Source: Prinia subflava
Taxonomy: Eukaryota; Chordata; Aves; Passeriformes; Cisticolidae
NCBI RefSeq assembly: GCF_021018805.1
Contig: NC_086247.1
Coordinates: 1,131,501 to 1,195,500 of the forward strand
DNA length: 64,000 nucleotides
Reading direction: 5' to 3'
Shown: positions 23,153 through 35,177 of the stretch, in pieces
Layout: the number at the start of each line of letters is the position of its first letter
Position numbering within the stretch: position 1 is the first letter of the stretch
Translations under genes and position numbers: made by a program
The notes under the pieces: model-generated
What the model was told of the DNA's origin: nothing
What the model saw: the letters and a program-made list of their open reading frames with translations, nothing else
Database searches by the model: none

Positions 23153-23282
23153 GGAAGTGTCCAAGGCCAGGCTGGATGGGGCTTGGAGCAACCTGGAATA
23201 GTGGAAAGTGTCCCTGCCCATGGCAGGAGGTTGAAACGAGGTGGTCTTCAACGTCCCTCCCAACTCTAATGATTTTGTAACT
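23150..23282 (+). mobile_element. CR1 3' fragment, type A
   Basis: GGAAGTGTCCAAGGCCAGGC, GTGTCCCTGCCCATGGCAGG and GTGGTCTTCAACGTCCCTCC, then TAATGATTTTG. Directly opposed to the minus-strand piece on its left. Confidence 0.87.
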
Positions 23283-25030
23283 TATTTAATAGAAATATTT
23301 AATAGAAAATAACTCATCCTCCAACTGTGGGGCTCAGCTTCTTCCCTCACACCTTGTTACTCCAGATCTGGATAGTTGATGGAAGGAGGATCCATGGTGA
23401 GATTCAAGGAGGGGAAAGCTTCAGGCATGGAATTTGGAGCAGGAATGTCTGGGATTTGTATGGTGGCTCCTGCTCAGCCCAGCGGGGATTTTCCAAGGAA
23501 CAACCTCGTTCTGCTGTGATTGGCTGAGAGCTCCCACTCGTAGGATCATTTTCTCTGTATTAATCTCTGACTTCATTAAATTGGTGTAGTTTAGATCTTA
23601 CAGCTGCTTCAGACAAATCTTGATAAAATGCCATCAGCAAATTAAAACAATTATGTTTTAAAGAAGCCATAAATCTCCGTCTCCCAATTACCTTCGTTGG
23701 GGGTGATCAATCATCCGGCCTGTCTGGAGAAAGCACATGGCAAATGCTTCTCCTGGAGTTTTTACAGGATTTTTTTCTCCATCGTTCCTATCATCATCTT
23801 GGATCTGTCACAAGCAACGTGCCAGGATCTGCTTTTTCCCGATTTTCTTTGCTCTTTCCAAAAAAAAAGAGAAGCTCTGGTGACGGTGGGACACCCCTTT
23901 AGTCACCTCAGTTTTATTTTTCATACTGAGTGGTCAATTATTTTTAATATTCCTATTTTTCATTTTAATAATTTTACTGTTTTTACAATAATTCGATATT
24001 TTTAGTATCCTCTTCCCCTTAAGCCAGCAGTGGGATGGCAACTGGTGTTGCTGCCCTCCACTGCTACTCCCAAACGGGTTCCCAGCTGGCACTAAGGAGT
24101 GATTTCTTCCATGAAGTCCAAATTTTTGGATATCTGGAAGTACCATGCCAGAGTTTTACTTTGTTGGGACATCCAGGATGTCGCCCTTTTTGCCAATAAA
24201 TCCCCAAATCACCAGACTAAGATGAAGAGGGATGTGGCTTTGGGAAATGAGTGACAGGGAGAGTTGCTGGAGGTACCTGATGTCAATCCCTCGGGAATGA
24301 ATTCCTTCCTCCCCTTCTTGCTGGGTTGTGTTAAACTCAGCCCTGCCGCTGACTTTTCTTTGAGGCGATAGGTGGGAGTATATTTTAAATTAATTTTACT
24401 CCACTTTTTGTAATATTTTTGTTTTAAATAGATTTATAAGCAACTCGGGGCCTATTTCTCCAAATTTATGAAGATAATTTTCACTCTCTTGATAAGGTGA
24501 AATTTACACCTGCTATTTCCATATTAATTCACATTGCTAAGTGGATCTAATTTTCTTCCGTTCTTCTATCTGGTGAGTGTGGCCTTTCCTAATGCAATTT
24601 CCCCTTCACTAAATCACTGTGATCGGGAGTCATGATCGAGTTAAATTAACTTAAATTAATTTACTTAATAAGAGCTCCAGATCATTGTGAATGAGGTTAA
24701 GATTTATTGATTCTCCTTTTCACTCCTTCCCCTTATCTCCCGCGGCTCTGCTGGGAGCGCAGCTCACAAGGGCTGCGATTTGCTGGCCTTAAATTTCGGT
24801 TGCTGCTGGTGACATTGAGGTTGGTCCTCCCTTAAAAATCCTGGAGGGAGATGTCCTCTCTCCTCACAGCCTCCCTCTGCTGGGAAAGGGATGAAGGATC
24901 TGCCATGGAGGAGTTGGGATGGATGAAGCGTCGCGCTGAGATTTGACAGTGATGCTTCTCCTGCTTCCAGGAGTCCACGTGGATGTGGCCACCAAAAAAA
25001 TGGGATGTCCACATGTCATAGACCTTGCGG

Positions 25031-25462
25031 GGTTGATGATCAGAGGGATGGAGCACCTTTCCAACAGGGAAAGGCTGAAAGAATTGGAATTGTTCAACAT
25101 GGAGAAGAGAAGCTTCAGGGTGACCTCATTGCCGCCTTCCAGTGCCTGAAGGGGCCGACAGGAAAGACGGAGAGGGAATTTTTGCAAGGAGTGACAGGAC
25201 AAGGGGGAATGGATTCTCACTGAAAATATTAGATTGGATATGAGGAAGAAGTTCTTTCCTGTGAGGGTGGTGAGACCTTTGCACAGAGAAGCTGGATTCC
25301 CAGGAAAGTTGTCACGGTCCCAAAGCTTCCAGAGCTCAAGGAGCATTTGGACAACACTCTCAGGTGCAGGGTGGGATTTTTGAGGTGTCCTGTACAGGGC
25401 CAGGAGTTGGACTAAATGATCCTTGCATGTCCCTTCCAACTCAGAATATCCTATAAATCCTT
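25031..25462 (+). mobile_element. CR1 mosaic, type A 5' half and type C 3' half
   Basis: Begins TTGATGATCAGAGGGATGG, GCACCTTTCCAACAGGG and AGTGCCTGAAGGGGCCGAC. After about 25300 it becomes type C (GGAAAGTTGTCACGGTCCC, GTCCTGTACAGGGCCAGGAG, AACTCAGAATATCCTATAAA). Confidence 0.83.
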
Positions 25463-25921
25463 CAGAAGACTCCAGTTCTCCGTCTGGAGAGCCAGAACCA
25501 CTTTTAAGAAACATTTTTGGGAGCAGAGAGCCCCCAAGTTGAGCTTTTAGACCCCCAGTAGGGGAATGAAACACTGACCCACTTTGATGAGTTTTCTCCT
25601 CAAATCCTGCTGCAAGTGTGGAAAACAAAAGTCACCTGTCTGCAAATAATGAGTTGTGTCTGGCACTGCTGGGGAAACTCTGATATTTCTTCCTGAAAAC
25701 TTTGCGGCGCCTCTTGAGGGACAATCCTACCCCTCCAGCACTATAAATAAGTAAAGAACAAGATAATCCAACGTTTGTCAGAGAAATGCCAGCTCAGGAG
25801 AAAGGAACTTGTCAGTGGAGGATTCGCTCGTGTGGTTTAGTTTTGTTTTCTTTTTTCCTTTTATTTTCTTCTCTTTTGTTCTGTTGCGTGGCCTGGAGCG
25901 TGTTGAACGGATTAAGATGGA

Positions 25922-26065
25922 AACAGTTGTCACCGTCACTGGAGGTGTTCAGGAAATGACTGGATGTGGCACTCAGCGCTCTGGTCTGGTTGGCAAGGTG
26001 GTGATTGGTCAAAGTTTGGACTTGATGATCTTTTCCAGCCTAAATGATTCTGTGATATGGTGATT
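25922..26065 (+). mobile_element. CR1 3' fragment, type B
   Basis: CACTGGAGGTGTTCAGGAAA, GGCACTCAGCGCTCTGGTC and TAAATGATTCTGTGATATGG. Confidence 0.9.
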
Positions 26066-26433
26066 ACAAGGATTTTTTCCCTTCGGTTGCAAAGATCTGA
26101 AGCCTGTAGGGATTCGAGCTGAAAGATGAAATGGGTGATGCAGGTTTTGAAATGGGGCTCAGCCACAGTGGTGGGTGCAGGGGCCACTTCCCTGGGAAAG
26201 GGGAAATCTGAGTGTCCAAGAGGAGGAGGAACCACCATCCCTTCCAGTCATCCTCTGCAGGAAGTTGGGATGTTGTGTTCCAGGTCACTTGGACACGCCA
26301 ACCTCCTTGTGCCATCCCTTCCTTTCCTTCACAGTGGGTGGTTTTGAGTTTCCAATTTCCTTTTTGCGCCCTTAACAACTTCTTTTAGACACCAATTGCC
26401 AACTGGCTGATCCAACTCATGAATCCGTTCAGA

Positions 26434-26585
26434 GAGTCACGGAATAGTTTGGCTTAGAAGGGACCTTGGAGGAGCATCTGGTCCAATCCCATGCCGTGGG
26501 CAGGGATACCTTCCCCTAGACCAGGTTTTTCCAATCCCTATCCAGCCTGGCCTTGAACACTTCCATGGGATGGGACCATCCCTTT
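26434..26585 (-). mobile_element. CR1 3' fragment, type A
   Basis: AGTCACGGAATAGTTTGGC, GGGCAGGGATACCTTCCCC and CAGCCTGGCCTTGAACACTT. Confidence 0.86.
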
Positions 26586-27324
26586 CATGCAGCCCCTGTC
26601 ATCCATTCCCAGGGAAGCCTTCCCAATTTTTCTTTCCATTTTTCTGACATTCCTTGAATGCTGTTGGCAAGTTTCCCTCTGGAAGTGATTTCACCACCTT
26701 GAGATAATGGAAATCGTGTTGTGGGAAGGGCACTTGGCTTCCCCTCTGTGATAGATAATTTTCCATGTTATTCCAGACTGGGTGGAACTGCAGGTGCCAG
26801 TCCTGGTGTGCTGTTAGAGTGTAATTAACCCTTTCACCCTAAATCCATGGGAATCTGATGGAATGGGAATGGTGGGTTAGAGTAGAATCCTGTGTTGCCC
26901 ATTGGATGCATTCCAGTTCCTGTGCCTCATTCCCACAGAACGGTGTGGTTGACTTGCCATGGATGAAATGAACATGAAAACTCAATAAATCCCCTCTCAT
27001 TCGGGGAGGAGAACGTATCCCTGGGAATTCCGGGGAAGAAATCTCATCCTTTACATCTTCCTCTTGTTGTGTTGGAGATTGGGACAGTCAGGGTCTGCAC
27101 GGAGTCGTCCACCATGATCCCACTGGTGGACAATAATGGGTTAAACCAGACTAATTCCATCACTTCTGAGCTTTTCGGTTGCACTCTGAGGGTCCCTAAG
27201 AACTCCATGCATTCAGGAAACGGGATGGGGTCACCCAACAACTGTGACACCCCTGGGAGCTGTTGGGAGGTGCTTGGGATACCTTGGTTGATCTTTGTAC
27301 AACCCAACGTTGGCTTGGGGTGGT

Positions 27325-27502
27325 GCTGAGACTCCGGCACAGGATGCCCAGGGAAGTTGTAACTACCCCATCCCTGGAAGTATTCCAGGTGAGATTGGAT
27401 GGGGCTTGGAGCAACCTGGGATGGTGGAAAGTGTCCCTGTCCACGGTTGGAACTCGATGGTTTTTAATGCCCCTTCCAACCCAAACTGTTCTGGGATTCT
27501 TT
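27325..27502 (+). mobile_element. CR1 3' fragment, type A
   Basis: GATGCCCAGGGAAGTTGTAA, GGCTTGGAGCAACCTGGGAT and ATGCCCCTTCCAACCCAAAC, ending TTCTGGGATTC. Confidence 0.88.
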
Positions 27503-28119
27503 GTTCCCGATCCCGGAAGGTCAGCGGTTGGAGCTGAGAACAGAGAGCAGAGTTTGGGGCTGTAATTCACAGCGGGTGGAGAAAATCCATATTTCTCCGG
27601 TGCTGGGGCGTCATCTCGAAAGTTGCAGAGAAAACAGGGAAAACTGTTAACGTCGGCTTCCACGGTGGAAAATTGCCGAGCGCTCCGACGGGAGAGGCTT
27701 TAATCGACGTTCCCATATATTGCGAGCAGACAGGGATGGGCATTTTAAAGATCTCAGCAAGTGCTGTCTTCCCTCCTTGATCCATTTATTTTTTCCAGTG
27801 GTCTGTAGCTTCTGGGGTCCAAGAGGTGGGATCCCAACCTCCCACAGACCAGTTTGGAGCACAAACTGGACGGAAGTTGTGAGCCAGATGCTGCTTTGAA
27901 TAGTGCAAGTGGTTCAATTTCCCAGTTTTATGGGGTTTCAAGCACAGCTTTTCATGTTGTTTATTTAATTGGGATGATGCTCCAGTGGGATTTCACCTCC
28001 TGGTGCCGATTGCTCCGGGATCTTCCCGCATGGAGGTGAGGGAATCGTGACCAGGGGGCAGAGGTTGGGACACCGGGAGTTAATTTCCTTTTATCAAGAT
28101 GATAAAATCCCCCCTCCGC

Positions 28120-28480
28120 CTTCCCGGCTTTTGCCGCGTTAATCTGCGAACGGAGTCGGAATGTGACGAATGGCCTTAAAGTTCCTGTCAATTTTTTTCT
28201 TCCCAAATTCATTTGACATGAAAGTGAGAAGTAAACAGAAAGCCTGTGGTTAAGCAGATAACTTGGAAAGCCTTTTCCATCACATTTAAAAACGGCCGTG
28301 TCATGGATTCTGCGAATTGGCGGCTCCTATTTTGTTTGATTTTATTTTGTCTGTGTGGTAAATTTTCTTTTAATAATCCCGACGTGGTTTGACGAGGTTT
28401 TAGGCCTCGGATTTTTTTTGAAGGGATGTTAAACCATTCTCCAAAATGACATCTCATTAAAGTGAAATTCATCTGCTGGG
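28120..28480. other. unique block, candidate conserved non-coding
   Basis: Repeat-free sequence mixing CpGs (GCGTTAATCTGCGAACGG, CCCGACGTGGTTTGACG) with AT words (AAGCAGATAACTTGG, CCATCACATTTAAAAACGG). No reading frame of interest. Low-confidence regulatory guess. Confidence 0.25.
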
Positions 28481-28769
28481 ATTGGAGTCGTTACAGGCAG
28501 GAGGGAACAGTAACTCCCATTTGGAAATCCATATTTTTTGTTTCTATAGGAAATACTTTTAATCGCTTTAATGAGGCTGGGATGAGATGCACAACCCGAA
28601 TTGTTTCGGAGCAGCCCTGACATCTGGCCCAGCATAATCCAGTTTCTGTTCCAGACTGGTTTAGAGGCTTTAGAAAACAATGGCACCTCTTTGGGGCAAA
28701 GCTGGGGATTAATGCTCCCTGTTCCTGGTGCTCTCCTCCTTCCCAAGAGACGGACGCTGGGGAAAAGTC

Positions 28770-29740
28770 ACTCCTCTCTTCTGTCTACCTTTGATTTTTT
28801 TAAAATTTTTTATTTCTTATTTCTGTTTCTTCTTCCCCATTTTTCTTTTCTCTTTTTCCTCTTTCCCTTTTTTTGTTATTTTCTTTTTCTTCTCCCTTTC
28901 CCCCTTTTCCTTTTCTTGTTTTCCTCTTTTTAATTTGTTTTGCCTTTGCTATCTTTTTTCTTTTCCCTTTCACTAGATTTTCTTCCTTTACTTTTAATAT
29001 TTTTTCTTTTTTTGTCTTCTTCCTTTTTCATCTTCTTGCCTTTTTTCTCTCTTCCTTTTCCTCCTTATCTCCTTTTTCCCCCTTTTCCCATTTTTCTTTA
29101 CTCCTTTTATCTCCTGCCCTCCTTTTCCCATTTTTCCCTTTCCCTTTGTTTTTTCTCTTTTGCTTTATTTCTTTTTTCTTTTTCCTATTTCCTCTTCCCT
29201 TTTTTTCTTTTTCTCTTCCATCCTTTTTTACCTTTTCCCTTTTATCCTTTTAATATTTTTTCCTTTTTTCCTTTTTTCTTTTTCATTATTTATTTGCCTT
29301 CTCTCTTTTTATTTCCTTTTTTCCTTTATGTCCCTCTTTTAACTTTTTCCTTTTTTTTTCTCTTTTCCCATTTTATCTCCTTCCCTCCTTTTGCTTTTTC
29401 CCTTCTTGTTTCTTTTTCTTTTTCTTTTTCCTTTTTCCCTTTTTCTTTTTCCTCTTTCCTTTTTTCCTTTTTTCCTTTTTTCCTTTTTCCTTTTTTCCTT
29501 TTTTCCTCTCCCCCCTTTTTTCCTTTCTCTCTTTCCTCCTTTTTTCCTTTCTCTTTTCCATTTTCCCCTTTTTTTGTTTTTCCCTTTTCCCTTTTTTTTG
29601 GTTTTTTTCCATTTTTCTCTATTTTCCTTCCTCCCCTTTAAATATTTTTTCATATTTTCCTTTATTTCTCTTTTTTCTCCTTTTCTTTTTTCCTTCTTCC
29701 TCCACTTTTCATTTTTTTTCCCCTGTTTTTCTCCTTGTCC
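28770..29740 (+). repeat. 970 bp homopyrimidine-like tract
   Basis: Almost only C and T on the + strand, built from imperfect CCTTTTTT and CTTTTTC units. It makes long spurious frames: Phe/Ser/Leu-rich on + and Lys/Arg/Glu-rich on -. Being on the sense strand of ZC3H3, it would appear as a long C/U-rich run in the pre-mRNA. Confidence 0.95.
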
Positions 29741-30327
29741 TGCTCCCAAACATCTCTCCCAGCCGGTTGCTTTCCCACCTGGCAAACTCAGTTTTGAGTT
29801 GTGCAGTTTCCAGCGGGATTCAGGGACTCCACCACTCTATTCCCTGCCCTGACCCTCCCCATCCTCCCAGTCTACCCAATCCTGTCCAGTTCCCGGGCAC
29901 CTTATCCCGGGAGGTTGGATTTTTCCTGCTTTTCCATGAATTCCAAGCTGCCGGTGCTGTGGGGGGAAGCGCTCCCGTTCCCTCCTCCTGGGTCAGCCGC
30001 AGTAATCGAGCTCCACTTGGGAGGAAGTAATGAAACCAAAATAAAAGCGGGACTCAGGGGTTAATGACCAGCTCTAAATGCACATGAACATCCTTAGGAA
30101 TAATGGGATTTTCCTTTTTTAATTTTGGTTAATGGAGTCGTCGTGTTTCGAATGGATTCCATTAAAAAGAAAACTGCCACATCCGATCCCGGGGACAGTG
30201 AGGGGTTATTTACTCGGCAGGGTTGTTGTGTGGATCTTGGATCAGCTCTTCCCCGGAGCCTGGAGCATCCTTGTTCTGTAAACTGGATCTTTTCTTCCTG
30301 GGAAATCTTGCAGCTTCGTCCCGTGCT

Positions 30328-30383
30328 GGAGCTGTGTTGGGTTTGATGATCTGAAAAGGCTTTTCCAACTCAATCCATTGAGA
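30328..30383 (+). mobile_element. possible CR1 tail remnant, type B
   Basis: GGGTTTGATGATCTGAAAAGG then TTTTCCAACTCAATCC; short and decayed. Confidence 0.45.
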
Positions 30384-30437
30384 GTCCCCAGTATGGCACT
30401 GGATGAGATGTTGGATTTGCTGCACCCTTTGGCATGA

Positions 30438-30690
30438 GATCACAAAATCCCAGGATTGTTTAGGTTGGAAAAGACCTTCAGGATAATCAAGTCCAACCTA
30501 AACTCATCTCTATCTTGTCACCCTGACCAGAGCACTGAGTGCCACATCCAGCTTTTCCTTGGACACCTCCAGGGATGGTGATTCCACCGCCTCCCTGGCA
30601 GCCCATTCCAATTCTACTCTTTTTTTTTGGTGAAAAATTCTTCCTAAGATGCCCAAGTTGGATGGAAATCCCCTGGAAGTCATCCAGTCC
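30438..30690 (-). mobile_element. CR1 fragment, type B
   Basis: AGATCACAAAATCCCAGG, GACCAGAGCACTGAGTGCC, CTCCAGGGATGGTGATTCC and GAAAAATTCTTCCTAAGATG. An internal T run (30619-30628) has expanded. Confidence 0.9.
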
Positions 30691-31895
30691 ATAGCCTGGA
30701 TAACATAATTGGAGTCTCTGTCCCATTTTCCCCCCATCCCAAACCAAATTTGATGGTGCAAAACCACTGTCGGAGAGCGCGGTGCCTCCATTCCCAACTG
30801 GAATCAGGAATATCCTCAGTGGGATTTTCACCTGGGTCAGGACAGAGTTTAAAAACTGGTCTCCTGAGTGAGACATCTTCAGTTGCTGGGCTTCACAGAC
30901 CAGTCTTGGAGGTTCAAACTCAACCCCTGGTAGATAAAACCATTCCCGAGGATGTTCAGCAGCTCCTGGTGGACTTGGGAATTGTCCAGGCCAGGCGGGA
31001 GCAAAGCAAGGGATGTGGTTTTGCTGGAATGTGTTTGATTTGCAGTGTGGATTTCGGATCCTCAGCACCACATTGGCTCTCTGGATCTACTCTGAAGGGT
31101 CCCCACTACTTTTGGGGTGCTGTGGGTCAGGGAGAAGGAGATTCTGGAACCCCAATGGCATTTGCAGCCAAAGGATCCTGCGGAAAAAGATGAACTGAGA
31201 TAAGTGAGATAAAAAAAAGGAGACTCTACATTCCAGGAAATGCTTGTTTGGAGAGGTGCAGGGGACTTGTGAGTGAGGAATCATCTCCCAGTTCCGTCGG
31301 GGTGCTCCACAAGCATTCCCAGCCCCCAGGGCTGGACAAACCGAGTGGAAAGATCCCACAGGGACTGAAACCAGCCTGGAATGCTGTGGCGTCACAGAGC
31401 AGAGGTGCTCGTGGTGGTGCCACTCCTCAACGAGTTCCTGGGCAACATCTTCTTGCCTGGCTGCTCCCACCATTCCATTCCCATGGAATTTTGGGTTAAT
31501 GTATTTTCCTTAGTGTTTTCAGTCGGCTGAGAGCACATGCACAGGCGGCTTGAGGAGGATTTGCTCAGGAGAGGTTTTTATTAGCCAGGATTTCTTTTCC
31601 TCCTCTTTTGTGAGGCCCTTCCGTGCTTTCCGAGTCCAGCAGCTGTCAGAGAAAAGCGGAACATCCTCAGCGAGGAGCTTTAGAGGGATTAAAACTTGGG
31701 AGTTTGCAGCTGTGGATCAGGGTCAGGAATGGATCATCTGGTGCAGGAACTCAGGTAGGAGAGAGGAAAATGTGAGCTCAGGTAACCCAAGAGGTCTTCT
31801 CCAATGTTGGGTGGCATCTCCAGATGTTGGGACACCAGATTGGAGATGGTTCTTCCCATGCCATGGTGGAAAAAGTCAAAAATCTGCTGAGTGCT

Positions 31896-32095
31896 CTTTT
31901 TCATCTTCTTGCCTTTTTCTATTTTCCTTTCCCTCCTAATCTTCTTTTTCCTTTTTCCCCCCTTTTCCCATTTTTATTTCCTCCTTTTATCTCCTGCCCT
32001 CCTTTCCTTTTTCCCCCTTTTCCTTTTTTTTTTTTTTTCTCTTAGGCTTTATTTCTTTTTTTTTTCCCTATTTCCTCTTTCTTTTTTTCCATTCT
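31896..32095 (+). repeat. second pyrimidine tract, homologous to 29023-29220
   Basis: Shares ordered words with the large tract: TTTTTCATCTTCTTGCC (29024 and 31897), CTCCTTTTATCTCCTGCC (29101 and 31981) and GCTTTATTTCTTTTTT with CTATTTCCTCTT (29162 and 32046). Spacing differs by small indels. The right edge abuts a 5'-truncated CR1. Confidence 0.85.
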
Positions 32096-32497
32096 ATCTG
32101 GAGCCAGGCTGGGAGAGCTGGGAATGTCCAACCTGGAGAAAAGAAGGATCCAGGGAGAGCTTAGAGCACTTTTCAGTGCCTAAAGGGGCTCCAGGAGAGC
32201 TGGAGAGGGACCTGGGACAAGGGATGGAGGGACAGGACACAGGGAGTGGCTTCCCACTGCCAGAGGGCAGAATTAGATGGGATATTGGGAAGGAATTCTT
32301 CCCTGTGAGAGTGGTGAGGAGCTGTGATGGAATTCCCAGAGAAGCTGTGGCTGTCTCATCCCTGGAAGTGTCCAAGGCCAGGCTGGATGGGATTTGGAGC
32401 AACCTGGGATAGTGGAAGGTGTCTCTGACCACGGCAGGGAGTTGAAACCGGATGATCTTTAAGGTCCTGTCCCTCCCAAACCATTCCACGATTGCAT
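32096..32497 (+). mobile_element. CR1 LINE fragment, type A, 3' complete
   Basis: GGAGCCAGGCTGGGAGAGCTG, GGGGCTCCAGGAGAGCTGG, TCCAAGGCCAGGCTGGATGG and GATCTTTAAGGTCCTGTCCC, ending CCATTCCACGATTG. Confidence 0.92.
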
Positions 32498-33411
32498 AAA
32501 AAATGTTAATTATGTTTGTAATGCTGTTTTTTATGGATTAGTGTGCAGGGTCTGGGATGGGCTCCGAGCAGTCAGGGCAGATGCCCCTGGAAGGAAGCAG
32601 AGGGTTGATCCTTCCTCATCCAGTCTTGGGATACATTTGGTTCCAACTCCCCCAGGGACTGAGTGTGGTTCTGTTGGGATTTGGAATTGGTCTCTAAAAC
32701 CCTTTAACCCTCTTGGTGCTGCTCCCCCTGTCCTAGGGCATCCATTTATTCCTGCCCAGGTGCTCCAGGATAAAATCTCTCATGGGACCACGAAGTTCCA
32801 AGTTCAGCTCTTCCTTTTCTCCATCCAAATTCCCTAAACACCTGCTGTAATTTTAAATAAGATAAATTTTATGGGATATTATTCACCTTTTCTAACCCAA
32901 ACTTCAACAGCAATGGAGTAGCTTGGCCAGATGAAATCTCCCTGTGGATAAAGTTTTCTAAATTGGCCACATGCTGTATTTAAAACTCATTTTGAAGTGG
33001 TTTGGAGCCTTCAGAAGTGGTTTTTCTAAGGCTAATTATCCCTCCTAACAGCATCCCATTTGGAATATATTTTCCCGTGCTGGATATTTACACACTCCCT
33101 GTTTTTTTCACCTGACAGTGACAGCTGTGGGAGTGAGGAATGTATTTAATTCCTAAATATCTACTCTAATAAGAGATTAGTAATGGCAGAGCTGCTTTTT
33201 TTCCACCCTTTTCCCAGATGGTTTTCCCTACAGAGGGTCGTAACTTCTCCAAGCTTTTGGCAGATCGAACTCCGACATTTCCCTGTGCCAATTCCAGTGT
33301 GAAAGTTGGGATTTAAAAGAAGAAGCACCCAAAAAAGGAGGAAGGGGGAAGCAGAGCATGGCTGAGTGGCAGCTCCACAAGGCACAAATTCCCTGAATTA
33401 CTTCTTATCGT

Positions 33412-33452
33412 GATAAAATTGGGATAAAATTGGGATAAAATTGGGATAAATT
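33412..33452. repeat. 11 bp tandem repeat, about 3.8 copies
   Basis: GATAAAATTGG is repeated without change, then fades at GATAAATTCC. Confidence 0.92.
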
Positions 33453-33707
33453 CCTTTAAACTTTTCCGTGAGCTGCTGCACTGAGCCGAGTCCAACTGGT
33501 GCCAGCATCTGGGCTGAGCTCCGGGCTGTGCCCGGGCAGGTCTCGGAGCTCAGGAATGAGCAATCCAGTTTTTGGGGGCAAAAAAGGTCACTTGGCAAGT
33601 GTTGGAGCATCGTTTTCCACTGATTAATTCTGTCCAGGCTAAGTAAACATTTAGGCTTCTTTCAGGCTGAAGGATGGATCCATCTGTTTCATCCTGGTGG
33701 GAGAAAT

Positions 33708-33780
33708 CAGGGAGTATCCTGAGCTGGAAGGATCATCAAATCCAACTCCTGGCCCTGTATGGGAACAACCCCTCCCAAAA
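33708..33780 (-). mobile_element. CR1 3' remnant, type C
   Basis: GAGTATCCTGAGCTGGAAGG and CCAACTCCTGGCCCTGTATG; about 70 bp. Confidence 0.7.
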
Positions 33781-34079
33781 AGATATAAAATACTCTAAAA
33801 AAGCTGGACAAAACTCCTGGATTAGCAAATGCAGAGGGATCCTAAATAAGATCTCCGAAAGCTTCACTGGGCATCAGGATCCATTTTCCAGGAGCTAGAA
33901 AGGAATGCAGTGGAAGGAAGGAAAGGAAGGAATTTGTGCATCTCTCCCATGGGTCAAATTTCACCCTTGGGCTGAGTTAATGAAATTTCTAGTTGAGTTT
34001 AAGTGTCTGTTGTACTCAACCCGGAGAAAAATTCCTAAATAATTATATATTCATATCCAAACCGTACATAATTGTTTGG

Positions 34080-34178
34080 AAGACCTACTGGAAGGTTCCC
34101 TGCCCGTGGCAGGGGGTTGGAATGAGATGATCTTTAAGGTCCCTTCCAACTCAAATTATTCTGGGATTGTGTAATCAG
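34080..34178 (+). mobile_element. CR1 3' remnant, type A
   Basis: CTGGAAGGTTCCCTGCCCGTG, GGAATGAGATGATCTTTAAGG and AATTATTCTGGGATTGTG. Confidence 0.87.
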
Positions 34179-34513
34179 CTTTCTCAGTCCCTGGGTGTTT
34201 ATTTCCTTCTGCTGCCTTGGAAATAATTGGAATTAGCTCGTTAATACCGACTAATATCCCTCCTACCAGGTCTGGTCTCCCCCCAGCAGAGCACTGAGAT
34301 TTTCCTCTTTCTACACCCAAATTCTCTGTCTGACGGAGCTTCCTTTGGGATGAGGCCGTCGTGTTCCCTTCCAAACCTTGCTTTTATTCCATTAGGGAAT
34401 CCAGTCTCTCCTTGGCTCTTCCGGGGCTGGATCCTGGCACCTCTCGGTGTGGATTTCAGCCCTTGGCACTGGCACAGCCGACCATCTGCATCCGGCAGCT
34501 TCCCTGCTCCTGG

Positions 34514-34532
34514 TCCATCCATCCATCCATCC
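34514..34532. repeat. short CCAT microsatellite
   Basis: CCAT repeated about four and a half times. Confidence 0.9.
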
Positions 34533-35177
34533 CCAGGTGCCAGCCGGGCTCCGCAGCATCTGCAGCTCCCGCTGCCCTCCGGGCTGGCCTGGAAGGAGGA
34601 TTTGCAGGAGGATACGGGGAGGTCTGAGAGGTCACAGCTGTTAAAGCTGGGAAAGTGGGGGGAAAAAAGAGCAGAGGGATTCCCGAAGTTGGCACGGATC
34701 CCGCGGCCACCTGTCCGTGAGCAGGAATGGTTTTCCAAGCTGAAACAACGTTTTGATTGCAAATAATTTCCTTTAATCCACCCCCCCTGCCAAATTTGTG
34801 GAGGTTTAATAATTGTTTCTGGAATTGTTGGTAGTGAATCCAGGTCTATGTTCCTGCCATCCTCTGGAGGATGTAAACGTAGGCAATGAGGGGTGAAACC
34901 CCAAAGCTGTTCCAGTTCAGGATGTTTTGTGTGGGAAAAGGTTTTATGGCTCAGTGAGGAGGAGCAGGGAGTGTCGAAGGCGATGTCTCTGCTGCTTTAA
35001 ATTTCTTTTTAAACGCAAGGATAAAAGGGGGCAAAGGGGAAACGTTGTTTGTGTCATGGGAAGGAACTTTGTGGGAGTTGTGGGAGACAGAGAGAGTGTT
35101 TTCCTGTTCCCTCCCTCTAACAAATTCCTGGTCTCTTCTGCATCTAAAATAACGCTGTTGCAACCCAAATCAGGGTG

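Noticed and set aside
24864..25628. 254-codon open frame on -
   Set aside because: Antisense of a CR1 mosaic; CR1 3' regions often lack stops on the opposite strand.
26740..27060. Possible solo LTR (ACTCAATAAATCCCC, AATAAA near 26985)
   Set aside because: No TG...CA ends with target duplications and no recognised promoter half; one AATAAA is not enough.
28940..29785. Phe/Ser-rich (+) and Lys/Arg/Glu-rich (-) proteins
   Set aside because: Direct result of the pyrimidine tract; no conserved feature, several frames open at once.
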